Positions 7,986-17,581 of a stretch of DNA of 32,654 nucleotides are shown here, piece by piece; position 1 is the stretch's first letter; the number at the start of each line of letters is the position of its first letter. The notes beneath the pieces were generated by a model that was not told the origin of the DNA, did not search any database, and worked only from the letters and a program-made list of their open reading frames with translations. Both the position numbers and the translations under genes were made by a program. The stretch is from Chitinophagia bacterium (GTDB taxonomy: Bacteria > Bacteroidota > Bacteroidia > Chitinophagales > Saprospiraceae). Where the stretch lies: the NCBI GenBank assembly GCA_009923745.1, contig RFSX01000006.1:1-32654 (forward strand). Direction: 5' to 3'.

Positions 7986-10379
7986 CTATTTTTTAGCAGC
8001 TATGGTGAGCGTCTTAAAGCCTGAGTCAAGTTTGATTTTACCTTCCTTAATCTTGAGCTCTTTACCATCTGCCGATGCTGTGAAAATCTTAAAAGGTAGC
8101 CCGATGAGCTCCATCTCATAACTGAGTACCGGAGAATTGAAATCACCTTTTTTCTCCTGTACGATCTCAAGGGCTTGGGATTTACCATTCATGCTGAAGA
8201 CAGACAAGCAGTAGCCTCCCTCTTTATATTCCTGACCGTTATGAGCATCTTCATACCATTCGCTTTGATACTCTCCTGCCAGGTAGTATGCTTTGAGGCT
8301 GACTGTATCAATGACTTTCTCATCTGTATACTGTTGAACAGGATAGAGTGGCAGTACCGTCCCGGCTTTTACAAAAAACGGGAAGCTCGAAAGATCTGCG
8401 CTGACTACAAGTTCCTTTTTACCCTCTGCAGCTTTATTGTCCCAATAGTTGTACCAGGTCCCTTTTGGCAGATACATACTTCTGCTTTGAGCACCATCAT
8501 TTACAACCGGCACAACCAGGAGGTTGGGACCACACAAGAATTCGTGATCCCTGTTATGATTGTGCCTGTCCCTTTGGTCATAGAACACCAAAGGCCTAAG
8601 CATCGGAATGCCCTTGCTGTGATACTGGTAGAATGTAGTGTAAATATATGGCAGTAAACGATATCTTAATTCAACAAACTTCTTGAAGAGAAGCGTATAC
8701 TTTTCACCAAATGACCAGGGTTCCTGGTCGCCATGATCTCCTGAAGAGTGCACCCGGCAAAAGGGGTGGAATATGCCTAATTGTATCCAGCGGACAAACA
8801 ACTCTCCTGATGGCTGCTGGATGAAACCACCGATGTCAGAACCTGCAAATGAAACACCCGAAATACTCAACCTTTGGGCCTGAACTCCGGCAAGCCATAG
8901 ATGCTCCCATGATGCAATATTATCACCAGTCCAGACTGAGCTGTAACGCTGCATACCTGAATATCCAGATCGTGTAATAATCAAAGGTCGCTTGCCTCCA
9001 CCAAATCGTTTAACACCATCGGCAGTGGCTCGCGCCATCTGCATCCCGTATACATTGTGCCCTTTCCTGTGTGAACACAGATTGCCATCATAATCATGCA
9101 TGACATCGTCCGGAAAGGTTTTGCTTTCAACTTCGAACAATGCCGGCTCATTCATATCATTCCATACACCGGCAACACCTTGCTCTTCTATAAGTTCCTT
9201 AAATAGGCCTGCCCACCATTCCCTAACTTCAGGCTTTGTAAAATCTGGAAAATAACATTCTCCTGGCCATACCTTTCCCATTACAAAGTGACCATCCGGT
9301 CTGCGGCAGAAATAGCCTTTTTCCAATGCTTCGGTGAATATGGGATAGTTCTTGTCAACTTTGATTCCCGGGTCTATGATGACCATGGTTTTGAAGCCGA
9401 TATCATTCAATTGATCAATCATACCTTTCGGATCGGGAAACTTTTGATTATCCCAGGTGAAGCATCTGAAGCCATCCATATAATCGATATCCAGATAGAT
9501 GGCGTCGCAAGGAATTTGCCATTTCCTCATTGTATGGGCCACCTCCATAACTTCCGATTCTGGATAATAACTCCACTTACACTGCTGGAAACCTAATGCC
9601 CACATTGGAGGCATTTCTGGCGTACCGGTAAGTACTGTGTATCTCGTCGCAACATCCAGAAGTTCAGGGCCAGCGATAAAATAGTAATTCATCTCGCCCC
9701 CCTGTGCCCAAAAGCTGGTAGCTGAATTGCGCTCACTTCCAAAATCAAAATGGGATTTAAAGCTGTTGTCAAAGAAAATACCGTAAGCTATTCCATTATG
9801 GAGACCATAATAGATGGGTATGTTCTTATACAGCGGGTCAGAATTCTTGGAGTAACCATAATGATCGGTTCCCCAGTTAACCAGTCGCTTACCTTTTAGA
9901 TTCAAATCCGTTGGCTTGTCACCAAGGCCATAAAATACTTCCTGTTCCTGGACTTTTTTTGTCATCTGAACAATGTGCCCGCCATACTTTTGATTCTCTT
10001 CCCAGTGAAATCCTTTTTCATCTTCATTGATGATGTTTCCCTGCTTGTCAAGAATCTTGATCCCCATACTGCTTTTACCAATCTGGCAATCTACGGCTGA
10101 GGTACTCAGCTCGAAATAATCCTCTTTCTCTGAAAACTTAAAGTCTACCTTATCCGCCTTAAAGTCAGGATCAATTCCATAAGAAAAGTCATTCTGAAAA
10201 TAGCCATCCGGAGCGTATCTAAATCGCAATATATATTCACTTATTACATAAATCTGAAGAACCACATCATTATCAGCCGTTATTGTAATACACTGTTTCT
10301 CCTTATCAATACTTGTAGAGGAAATCTGTCCGGGGTGAAACTCCATTTCAGTAAAGTATTGCTTTATATCTATGGTCAT
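7986..10379 (-). CDS. Glycoside hydrolase family 31 (alpha-glucosidase-like)
   Basis: GH31 signatures: DAIYLDIDYMDGFRCFTWD, GVWNDMNEPALF (catalytic D), TRSGYSGMQRYSSVWTGDN, SGVSFAGSDIGGF. Confidence 0.96.
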   Translation of the reverse strand: MTIDIKQYFTEMEFHPGQISSTSIDKEKQCITITADNDVVLQIYVISEYILRFRYAPDGYFQNDFSYGIDPDFKADKVDFKFSEKEDYFELSTSAVDCQIGKSSMGIKILDKQGNIINEDEKGFHWEENQKYGGHIVQMTKKVQEQEVFYGLGDKPTDLNLKGKRLVNWGTDHYGYSKNSDPLYKNIPIYYGLHNGIAYGIFFDNSFKSHFDFGSERNSATSFWAQGGEMNYYFIAGPELLDVATRYTVLTGTPEMPPMWALGFQQCKWSYYPESEVMEVAHTMRKWQIPCDAIYLDIDYMDGFRCFTWDNQKFPDPKGMIDQLNDIGFKTMVIIDPGIKVDKNYPIFTEALEKGYFCRRPDGHFVMGKVWPGECYFPDFTKPEVREWWAGLFKELIEEQGVAGVWNDMNEPALFEVESKTFPDDVMHDYDGNLCSHRKGHNVYGMQMARATADGVKRFGGGKRPLIITRSGYSGMQRYSSVWTGDNIASWEHLWLAGVQAQRLSISGVSFAGSDIGGFIQQPSGELFVRWIQLGIFHPFCRVHSSGDHGDQEPWSFGEKYTLLFKKFVELRYRLLPYIYTTFYQYHSKGIPMLRPLVFYDQRDRHNHNRDHEFLCGPNLLVVPVVNDGAQSRSMYLPKGTWYNYWDNKAAEGKKELVVSADLSSFPFFVKAGTVLPLYPVQQYTDEKVIDTVSLKAYYLAGEYQSEWYEDAHNGQEYKEGGYCLSVFSMNGKSQALEIVQEKKGDFNSPVLSYEMELIGLPFKIFTASADGKELKIKEGKIKLDSGFKTLTIAAKK

Positions 10380-10442
10380 ATCTTATACTTATATATAAGT
10401 GGACTAAGCTAAGAATCTTTTACAATAATTGCTGATGTAATT

Positions 10443-11726
10443 TTAACCCGTATATCCTATAGTTTGACCATTAGGGATAAATGCGCCTTTTTTAATTATT
10501 ACAATACCTTCTTTGATGGCATAACTTTCGGTTTCCATATCCTGCAGACTTTCGTGTCCCTGAATGTGGACATTATGACCGATCCGTACATTTTTATCCA
10601 GGATAGCCCTTTGAATGAAACAATTGTTACCAATGCCGAGTAATTCGTTATTAGGCAATTGCTCAATATCATCCACTGTCTGATAGTAGTCTATACCCAT
10701 AATATAGGTATCGCGGATTATAGTATCCTTCCCAATGCGGGAACGGATTCCTAACACAGAATGAGAAATCTCTTTGGCATGGCAAATACAGCCCTCTGAT
10801 ATAAGTCCGAAGTTAATGTGGGTATTAAAAAACTTTGAAGGAGCCAGCATTCTGGCATGCGTATACAGCTTATCCACATTATCATACAAATGATACTGAG
10901 GCAAAAATCTGGTCAGTTTTAAATTGGCTTCAAAAAAAGAAGAGATATTCCCGATGTCAGTCCAGTATCCGTCAAATGGATAGGATGCTACCACTCTATT
11001 ATGGTCGTTGACAGCATAAGGAATAATCTCTTTACCAAAGTCGTTGGCATCCGGCATTTCCAAAAACAACTCATCCAAGACCTTCCTGTTAAACACATAA
11101 ATGCCCATCGATGCCAGGTATTCTTTTCCTTCTTTTTTCAACTTATCGCTAACAGGTGATTTCCAGTCCTCAACGATATCCCCTCCCGGCTTTTCATAAA
11201 AATTTTGAATGATACCCTCTTCATCCACTTTGAGTATGCCAAAGGACATTGCTTCTTGCTTAACAACAGGAATAGTAGCCACGGTCAGATCCGCACCCTG
11301 CTCTTTATGGTAATCAAGAAGTATACTGAAGTCCATCTGATACAATTGATCACCTGACAATATCAACACATATTCATAATCAATCTTATTCAGCTCCATA
11401 CGTGTCTGTTTAACCGCATCAGCAGTTCCCTGAAACCAGTCCTTGTTATCAGCAGTTTGTTGAGCCGCCTGAATATTAACAAAAGCATCAGAAAACATAT
11501 CAAACTGATAGGTATTCTTGATATGCCTGTTGAGCGAAGCAGAGTTATACATTGTCAAAACAAACATGCGCTTGATGTTTGAGTTGATGCAATTACTTAT
11601 TGGAATATCGATCAATCTGTATTTTCCAGCTATAGGTACCGCAGGTTTTGACCTATGGGCTGTAAGTGGGTAGAGACGGCTTCCCACTCCACCTCCAAGA
11701 ATTAATGCAACAGTACGTTCAGTCAT
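10443..11726 (-). CDS. glgC: Glucose-1-phosphate adenylyltransferase
   Basis: LILGGGVGSRLYPLTAHRSKPAVPIAGKYRLIDIPISNCINS; left-handed beta-helix C-terminus. Confidence 0.96.
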   Translation of the reverse strand: MTERTVALILGGGVGSRLYPLTAHRSKPAVPIAGKYRLIDIPISNCINSNIKRMFVLTMYNSASLNRHIKNTYQFDMFSDAFVNIQAAQQTADNKDWFQGTADAVKQTRMELNKIDYEYVLILSGDQLYQMDFSILLDYHKEQGADLTVATIPVVKQEAMSFGILKVDEEGIIQNFYEKPGGDIVEDWKSPVSDKLKKEGKEYLASMGIYVFNRKVLDELFLEMPDANDFGKEIIPYAVNDHNRVVASYPFDGYWTDIGNISSFFEANLKLTRFLPQYHLYDNVDKLYTHARMLAPSKFFNTHINFGLISEGCICHAKEISHSVLGIRSRIGKDTIIRDTYIMGIDYYQTVDDIEQLPNNELLGIGNNCFIQRAILDKNVRIGHNVHIQGHESLQDMETESYAIKEGIVIIKKGAFIPNGQTIGYTG

Positions 11727-13159
11727 CTTTTCTCTTTTATTGTTTTTTGGTATTCATCTGCATATTTTTTCGCTGACAGTGTCCATGAATTGTCAATGGA
11801 CATGATTTTTGAAATAAGTAATTTCATTTCACCTGCGTCACCATAGAGTTCCCTGATACGTCCCAAGGAATATATAATATCTTCTTCAGAGGCCCTAAGA
11901 AAACTTATTCCATTTCCATCATTCCCAATATCCGGAACCGTATCAATAAGTCCGCCTGTATGTCTGACGACCGGTACAGTACCATAACGCATGGCATACA
12001 TCTGATTTAATCCGCAGGGCTCAAATCGTGATGGCATAAGAATAAAGTCTGAAGCAGCATAAATCCTATGAGCAAGTGCTTCATTATAGGCAATTACAGA
12101 AACCACATTATCGGGAAAGTCCTTTTGGAGCTGCAAAACAGCTTCTTCAATGGATCTGTCACCTGAACCCAATATAAAAAACTGCATGCTGTTATCCCCT
12201 TTCAGGTATCGTCTTATTGCTCCAGGTAAGAGATCAGCACCTTTCTCATAAGCAAAACGGCCTATGAAACTCACAAGGCACTTTGTATGTCTGAAACCAT
12301 GATCGGCGGCCAGACTCTTTTTATTGGCTGTCTTGAAGACAGCTGGGCTTCTTTTTAAAAGCTGATATAGCATTGGGTCCTTTTTGGGATCCCATACCTT
12401 GGAATCAATGCCGTTCAGGATGCCGATAGATTTATTTGAAATGGCTCTCGCCAGACTGGTAAGGGTATCAAAGTCTGATTGGAGCTCTTTCATATAACTT
12501 GGTGATACCGTCGAAGCTCTGTCCACACATTTAAGGGCAGCAGCGAGACAGTTAATCGCTCCATCCCAATCCAGAATGCCAGCCTTTCTGCCATCATATT
12601 CTGGTAAAAACCGGGCATTCGACCAGGGCATGACTCCCCGATACTGTCCATTGTGAATTGTAAAAAAAACAGGAAGGTCTTTGAGGCTTGAAGCCGCAGG
12701 ACAGTGTTGTAAGATAAAAGGTATCAATCCTGTCATATGATCATGGCAATGAAGGATATCAAAGCCATGCTGATCCGAAAGCAACCAATTAACCACAGAG
12801 CGTTGGAATGATATATTGCGTTGGACTTCATCCCGGTAACCTTCTCCATCATTTGCCAGGTATACTTGAGCACGATCAAATTTTCCAGGAATATCAACCA
12901 CATAAAAAGGGAAGCCGAGCTTTTTCTTTTTCAGTCTCTGAATTCGAAAAATGATATGTTCTTCAGCCATATCAAAACTGGCCTCAAAGACAGTTTCAAA
13001 ACTCTGATCCGCCATCCAGGCATTGGCATATTTAGGAATTACAACCGAAGCTTCTACACCCTGCTCCGGAAGGTATAGAGGTAAAGCACCTACTACATCT
13101 CCCATACCTCCGGCCTTGGCAGCTGGATAGCATTCGGTGGATATGTGAAGCACTTTCAT
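11723..13159 (-). CDS. glgA: Glycogen synthase (ADP-glucose type, GT5)
   Basis: MKVLHISTECYPAAKAGGMGDVVGALP (KxGG motif); ILNGIDSKVWDP; MPSRFEPCGLNQMYAMRYGTVPVVRHTGGL. Confidence 0.96.
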   Translation of the reverse strand: MKVLHISTECYPAAKAGGMGDVVGALPLYLPEQGVEASVVIPKYANAWMADQSFETVFEASFDMAEEHIIFRIQRLKKKKLGFPFYVVDIPGKFDRAQVYLANDGEGYRDEVQRNISFQRSVVNWLLSDQHGFDILHCHDHMTGLIPFILQHCPAASSLKDLPVFFTIHNGQYRGVMPWSNARFLPEYDGRKAGILDWDGAINCLAAALKCVDRASTVSPSYMKELQSDFDTLTSLARAISNKSIGILNGIDSKVWDPKKDPMLYQLLKRSPAVFKTANKKSLAADHGFRHTKCLVSFIGRFAYEKGADLLPGAIRRYLKGDNSMQFFILGSGDRSIEEAVLQLQKDFPDNVVSVIAYNEALAHRIYAASDFILMPSRFEPCGLNQMYAMRYGTVPVVRHTGGLIDTVPDIGNDGNGISFLRASEEDIIYSLGRIRELYGDAGEMKLLISKIMSIDNSWTLSAKKYADEYQKTIKEKR

Positions 13160-13160
13160 A

Positions 13161-15110
13161 TCAGGCTTTTAATTTTAAAAATATAGCTGATAGAGGTGGT
13201 AGGCTAAGAGCAAGACTGAAAGGCCTGCCATGAGATGCTACTTCTTCTGAATGAATTAATACATTGCTGATACCCGAACCTCCAAAATCATCATCATCGG
13301 AATTAAATATCTCTTCATATTCACCAGCAGCAGGAATACCTACCCTGTAATCAAAGTGCACACTTGGTGTAAAATTACAGACTACCAGTATATTGTCAGT
13401 CTTGCCCTTACGCATATATGCCAGAACAGAATTTTGATCATCAGAATAATCAATCCATTCAAATCCTTCTGGCCCATAATTGAAATCATAAAGGGCGGAC
13501 TGTGATTTAAAAATTCCATTCAGCTTGGCCACAAGGGCTTTAATACCCCTATGCGGTTTATAATTCAATAAATGCCAGTCAACACTCTGATCTACATTCC
13601 ACTCTGATGTCTGACCTATATCATCACCCATAAACAATAACTTTTGCCCTGGGTGTGTGTACATATAACTGTACAGCAATCTAAGATTGGCAAACCGTTG
13701 CCAGTCATCACCCGGCATTTTATATACCATGGATCGCTTACCATGAACCACTTCATCATGGGATAAAGGCAATACATAGTTTTCGGTAAAAGCATAAGTA
13801 AGGCTTCTGCTAATATCATTATGATGATATCTGCGGTGAATCGGGTCGCGGCTGAAATATTCTAATGTGTCATTCATCCAGCCCATCATCCATTTGAGTC
13901 CAAAACCAAGTCCCGATTCATGTACAGGACGGGTCACACCACTAAAGGCCGTTGACTCTTCAGCTATCATCTGAATGCCCGGAAAACTGCCATAGACAGA
14001 AGCATTCAGTTCCTTAAGAAAGCTTATTGCTTCCAGGTTTTCATTCCCCCCATACTGATTGGGGGACCATTCTCCCTCTTCTCTTGAATAGTCCAGGTAG
14101 AGCATAGAAGCTACAGCATCTACCCGCAAACCGTCAACGTTAAAATGATCAAGCCAGAAATGAGCAGATGATATCAGGAAAGATCTTACCTGAGCGCGTT
14201 CGAAATTGAATATCAAGCTGTTCCAGTCCGGGTGGAATCCTTTCTGTGGATTGGGGTGTTCGTAAATGGCAGAGCCGTCAAAGTCGGCTAAAGCAAACTC
14301 ATCTGAAGGAAAGTGGGCTGGCACCCAATCCAAAATGACAGCAATTCCTTTTTCATGCAAGCAATCCACGAGATACTTGAAGTCTTCAGGATCACCAAAG
14401 CGACTGGTAGGGGCAAAATAACCCGTGCTCAAATAGCCCCATGAAGGATAGAAAGGATGCTCCATAACGGGAAGAAATTCCACATGGGTATAATTCATTT
14501 CTATCAGGTAATCACACAGTTTTTCGGCCAGTTCCCTGTAATGGAGGGATCTGCTTCCTCCCTCTGCTTTCATCCATGAACCTATGTGACATTCATAAAT
14601 GCTCATAGGTGCCTGAAGATGATTTATACTGTTTCGGGTTTCTTGCCAGTTCTTTGTATTCCAAATGTACTCATCCTGCCATATTACACTGGCTGTCTTA
14701 GGTGCCATCTCATATTTTCGGGCATAGGGATCCGTTTTTTCCCTGAGCTTATCATCGTGATTGGAATAGATCTTATACTTATAAAGATTACCTTTCTTCA
14801 AGCCAGGTATAAATCCCTCCCATATACCGCTTGAATCCCAACGGACATATAATTGGTGCTCATCTCCTGACCAATAATTAAAGTCGCCTATGACTTGAAC
14901 CGAACGAGCTGCAGGAGCATATACAGCAAAATATACTCCCATTTCCGATTCATGTTCCAATATATGAGATCCGAATTTTTCGAAGAGCCTGAAGTGTTTT
15001 CCCGCAGCAAAAAGCTCTAGATCAAAACTGCTAAACAGGCTATATGGCTTTACATAATTCATTGCCGTTAATGTAAGATTTTTATAACTATTCTTATTGT
15101 CGCTTCTCAA
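13161..15110 (-). CDS. glgB: 1,4-alpha-glucan branching enzyme (GH13). Track start is TTG at 15110; ATG at 15062 (MNYVKPYSLF...) is a plausible alternative start
   Basis: VYAPAARSVQVIGDFNYW, DWVPAHFPSDEFALADFDGSAIYEHP, VDGLRVDAVASMLYLDYSREEGEW, MIAEESTAF, LPLSHDEVVHGKRS. Confidence 0.96.
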   Translation of the reverse strand: MRSDNKNSYKNLTLTAMNYVKPYSLFSSFDLELFAAGKHFRLFEKFGSHILEHESEMGVYFAVYAPAARSVQVIGDFNYWSGDEHQLYVRWDSSGIWEGFIPGLKKGNLYKYKIYSNHDDKLREKTDPYARKYEMAPKTASVIWQDEYIWNTKNWQETRNSINHLQAPMSIYECHIGSWMKAEGGSRSLHYRELAEKLCDYLIEMNYTHVEFLPVMEHPFYPSWGYLSTGYFAPTSRFGDPEDFKYLVDCLHEKGIAVILDWVPAHFPSDEFALADFDGSAIYEHPNPQKGFHPDWNSLIFNFERAQVRSFLISSAHFWLDHFNVDGLRVDAVASMLYLDYSREEGEWSPNQYGGNENLEAISFLKELNASVYGSFPGIQMIAEESTAFSGVTRPVHESGLGFGLKWMMGWMNDTLEYFSRDPIHRRYHHNDISRSLTYAFTENYVLPLSHDEVVHGKRSMVYKMPGDDWQRFANLRLLYSYMYTHPGQKLLFMGDDIGQTSEWNVDQSVDWHLLNYKPHRGIKALVAKLNGIFKSQSALYDFNYGPEGFEWIDYSDDQNSVLAYMRKGKTDNILVVCNFTPSVHFDYRVGIPAAGEYEEIFNSDDDDFGGSGISNVLIHSEEVASHGRPFSLALSLPPLSAIFLKLKA

Positions 15111-15111
15111 A

Positions 15112-15130
15112 GATTATTGAAATAATAATC
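15112..15130. promoter_or_regulatory. Perfect 7-bp inverted repeat GATTATT-GAAAT-AATAATC upstream of glgB
   Basis: Directly read: gattatt gaaat aataatc. Confidence 0.45.
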
Positions 15131-15188
15131 CATAGATCACTCAAATAAAATCTTTATCATAAAGGGTGCGGTAGTCCGGTCATTCAGG

Positions 15189-15624
15189 CTAGTGCAAGAT
15201 CAGCTTAAAGCCATTTCCATCTGATCCGGATACAGTGACATGAAGTCGATTTTCATTGAGACAATATTTTATACTCTGAGGAAAGTCATGATCGGGCTTT
15301 TCAAAAAAAACCTTCATGCATCTTAATTGACATGACCTGCAAACGATATCGTTTTGTCGTCATTCTGGTTTGTTACTCTGGCTCTGTATATCCTTAGGCC
15401 ATCTTCTATTTAAAAGCTCACATATTCTGATATCGTCTTTTCACCGTCTTGCATGCGAAATCCTACACCACTCAGGCTATGCTGAGCAACGAGAGTCCAG
15501 GATTCATAATTATCAGACGCGTTGATTTGACATTCTCCATCCAAGTCCTCAAGGTACCATTGCACTTGGTATTAATAATGAACAGGACAAACAGACTGGT
15601 AACAAGTAATTCAAGTTTCAACAT
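15189..15624 (-). pseudogene. Decayed small lipoprotein resembling DUF6265-type secreted proteins
   Basis: Minus strand, three frames: MLKLELLVTSLFVLFIINTKCNG (lipoprotein-like leader); NYESWTLVAQHSLSGVGFRMQDGEKTISEYVSF*IEDGLRIYRARVTNQNDDKTISFAGHVN*DA; VFFEKPDHDFPQSIKYCLNENRLHVTVSGSDGNGFKLILH*. In-frame stops and frame changes, one at an 8-T run. Confidence 0.8.
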
Positions 15625-15699
15625 TTCAAGGAAGATTTTGAAACTAACATAAAAAGAACTTCGTTATCTTCACTTTGGAAGTTGTTCTATAATGATTGT

Positions 15700-15737
15700 C
15701 TAGTGTCGTTGTAGCTTTACACGGCACTAGTTTTTTT
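15700..15737 (+). terminator. Rho-independent terminator on + strand with no + strand gene upstream of it
   Basis: CTAGTGTCGT - tgtagctttac - ACGGCACTAG (10-bp stem with one G.U) followed by TTTTTTT. Confidence 0.75.
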
Positions 15738-15812
15738 ATCCCCTTCTTACACTCAATTTTCCTGAAATTTAGATGCTGACTCAGTAACCCGACCGTTAAT
15801 TTATTCTTAATT

Positions 15813-15828
15813 TACGAAATTAATCGTA
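15813..15828. promoter_or_regulatory. BlaI-type candidate operator 1: TACGA-AATTAA-TCGTA
   Basis: Perfect 5-bp dyad with 6-bp spacer, upstream of blaI-like gene. Confidence 0.65.
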
Positions 15829-15842
15829 TTTAAAATTTAATA

Positions 15843-15858
15843 TACGATACATTTCGTA
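15843..15858. promoter_or_regulatory. BlaI-type candidate operator 2: TACGA-TACATT-TCGTA
   Basis: Same half-sites and spacer length as site 1, centre-to-centre 30 bp. Confidence 0.65.
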
Positions 15859-15886
15859 GTACATTGCGTAAATAAATGAATTCCCT

Positions 15887-16270
15887 GTGAAGAAAAAGAA
15901 TACACCTACAGAGTCAGAACTTGAAATACTCCAGATATTATGGCAAAACGGATCCAGTTCAGTGCGTGAAGTCAACGATATTTTGAATACTGAAAGAGAA
16001 GTGGGTTACACCACAACTCTTAAGATCATGCAGATTATGAATGATAAAGGCCTGGTTGTGCGTGATACCAGTAGCCGTACGCATATATATAAGGCCGCAG
16101 CCACTGAAGACGACACCCAGATCAAGCTCCTTGTCATCTTCATTGAAAAAACATACCGGGGCTCTGCCATGCGCATGATCATGCATGCCCTTGGTCACCA
16201 GGAAGCAAGCGGTAAAGAGATAGAAGAATTAAAAAAGATTATAGATCAACTAGAAAAGAATAACAAATAA
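15887..16270 (+). CDS. BlaI/MecI/CopY-family transcriptional repressor (GTG start)
   Basis: PTESELEILQILWQNGSSSVREVNDILNTEREVGYTTTLKIMQIMNDKGLVVRD; winged helix plus C-terminal dimerisation helix. Confidence 0.93.
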   Translation: MKKKNTPTESELEILQILWQNGSSSVREVNDILNTEREVGYTTTLKIMQIMNDKGLVVRDTSSRTHIYKAAATEDDTQIKLLVIFIEKTYRGSAMRMIMHALGHQEASGKEIEELKKIIDQLEKNNK

Positions 16271-16429
16271 CAGCTGTTTACCATAAAAGTCAAGCTGTTT
16301 GTGGGTGCAAAGAAAGCCTTCCGCAAGAAGAAAACTTAAAATTCATTTTTCATTAGCCACTGTAAAGACAAGGAAAACAGGCCTTACCCCTATTGATGGA
16401 TAATATTTATTTTTTCATATGTGTAAATG

Positions 16430-17581
16430 TCACATTTTTATCCACTTAGTGTCTGATTTACCAGATTCAATTACCTTGTAAATAAATTCCATCCCTCTTA
16501 TCCCATCTTCAATACCTGGAAAGTCTTTATAAACCGGATCAGCTTCCACGCCTTCTAATTTAGCCTGAATACATTTAGCAAAATTCCGGTAGATATTGGC
16601 AAAGGCTTCAAGGTATCCTTCAGGATGACCTGCCGGTAATCGTGTATGAGCCTGTGTTGATTCAGACAGCTGTCCTACACCTGTTCTAATGAGCTCCTTG
16701 GGTTTATCCAACCACTTAAGCTCAAGAGTATTGGGATGCATCTGATGCCATTCCAGACCTCCTTTTTCTCCATACACTTTAACAGAAAGCCCATTTTCTT
16801 CACCAGCAGAAATTTGGGATGCATACAATATGCCACGTGCACCATTATTATACCGAATGAGCACATTACCGTCATCATCCAGTCGTCTGCCCTCTACGAA
16901 TGTAGAGATGTCTGCACACAACTCTTCTATCTGAAGCCCTGAAATATACTCCGCCAGATTTTCAGCATGTGTGCCGATATCACCCATTGCTCCTGCAATT
17001 CCGGACTTGCGCGGATCGGTGCGCCAGGATGCCTGTTTCTGCTCAGACTCCTCCAGGAATGTAGATAGCCAGCCTTGAGGATATGCCGTCACAAGTTTCC
17101 GAATCTTTCCCAATTGTCCTGACTGAATGATATGTCGCGCTTCCTTAACCATTGGATAAGCCGTATAATTATGCGTTAACGCAAAGACAAGATCTGTTTT
17201 ACTGTATATCTCACGAAGCGCATAGGCTTCTTCAAGGTTGAAGCAAAGGGGTTTGTCACAAACAACATGAAAGCCATTTTCAAGGGCCATCTTTGCTGGG
17301 GCAAAGTGCATATGATTGGGTGTAACAATAGATATAAAATCCATGCGCTCGCCCTCAGGACGCTTTTTCTCTTTCGTAATCATTTCCTCAAAACTTCCAT
17401 AGACCCTGTCGTCAGGAAGGAACAAATCTTTCCCGGAAAGCCGTGACTTTTCCGGTGAGCTGCTGAATGCGCCACATACCAATTCTATCTGCCCATCCAG
17501 CGCAGCCGCTATGCGGTGTACCTGGCCTATAAAGGCCCCTCGGCCGCCGCCGACCATTCCCATTTTAATTTTTCTGCTCAT
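16430..17581 (-). CDS. Gfo/Idh/MocA family oxidoreductase
   Basis: [22 protein letters not shown]-terminal Rossmann; [14 protein letters not shown] (EKP-like); [13 protein letters not shown]. Confidence 0.94.
   Translation of the reverse strand: MSRKIKMGMVGGGRGAFIGQVHRIAAALDGQIELVCGAFSSSPEKSRLSGKDLFLPDDRVYGSFEEMITKEKKRPEGERMDFISIVTPNHMHFAPAKMALENGFHVVCDKPLCFNLEEAYALREIYSKTDLVFALTHNYTAYPMVKEARHIIQSGQLGKIRKLVTAYPQGWLSTFLEESEQKQASWRTDPRKSGIAGAMGDIGTHAENLAEYISGLQIEELCADISTFVEGRRLDDDGNVLIRYNNGARGILYASQISAGEENGLSVKVYGEKGGLEWHQMHPNTLELKWLDKPKELIRTGVGQLSESTQAHTRLPAGHPEGYLEAFANIYRNFAKCIQAKLEGVEADPVYKDFPGIEDGIRGMEFIYKVIESGKSDTKWIKM

Noticed and set aside
15449-15652. 67-aa + ORF
   Set aside because: Antisense to the DUF6265-like pseudogene
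16271-16339. Possible remnant of an M56 sensor (QLFTIKVKLFVGAKKAFRKKKT*) after blaI
   Set aside because: Too short and no recognisable M56 motif
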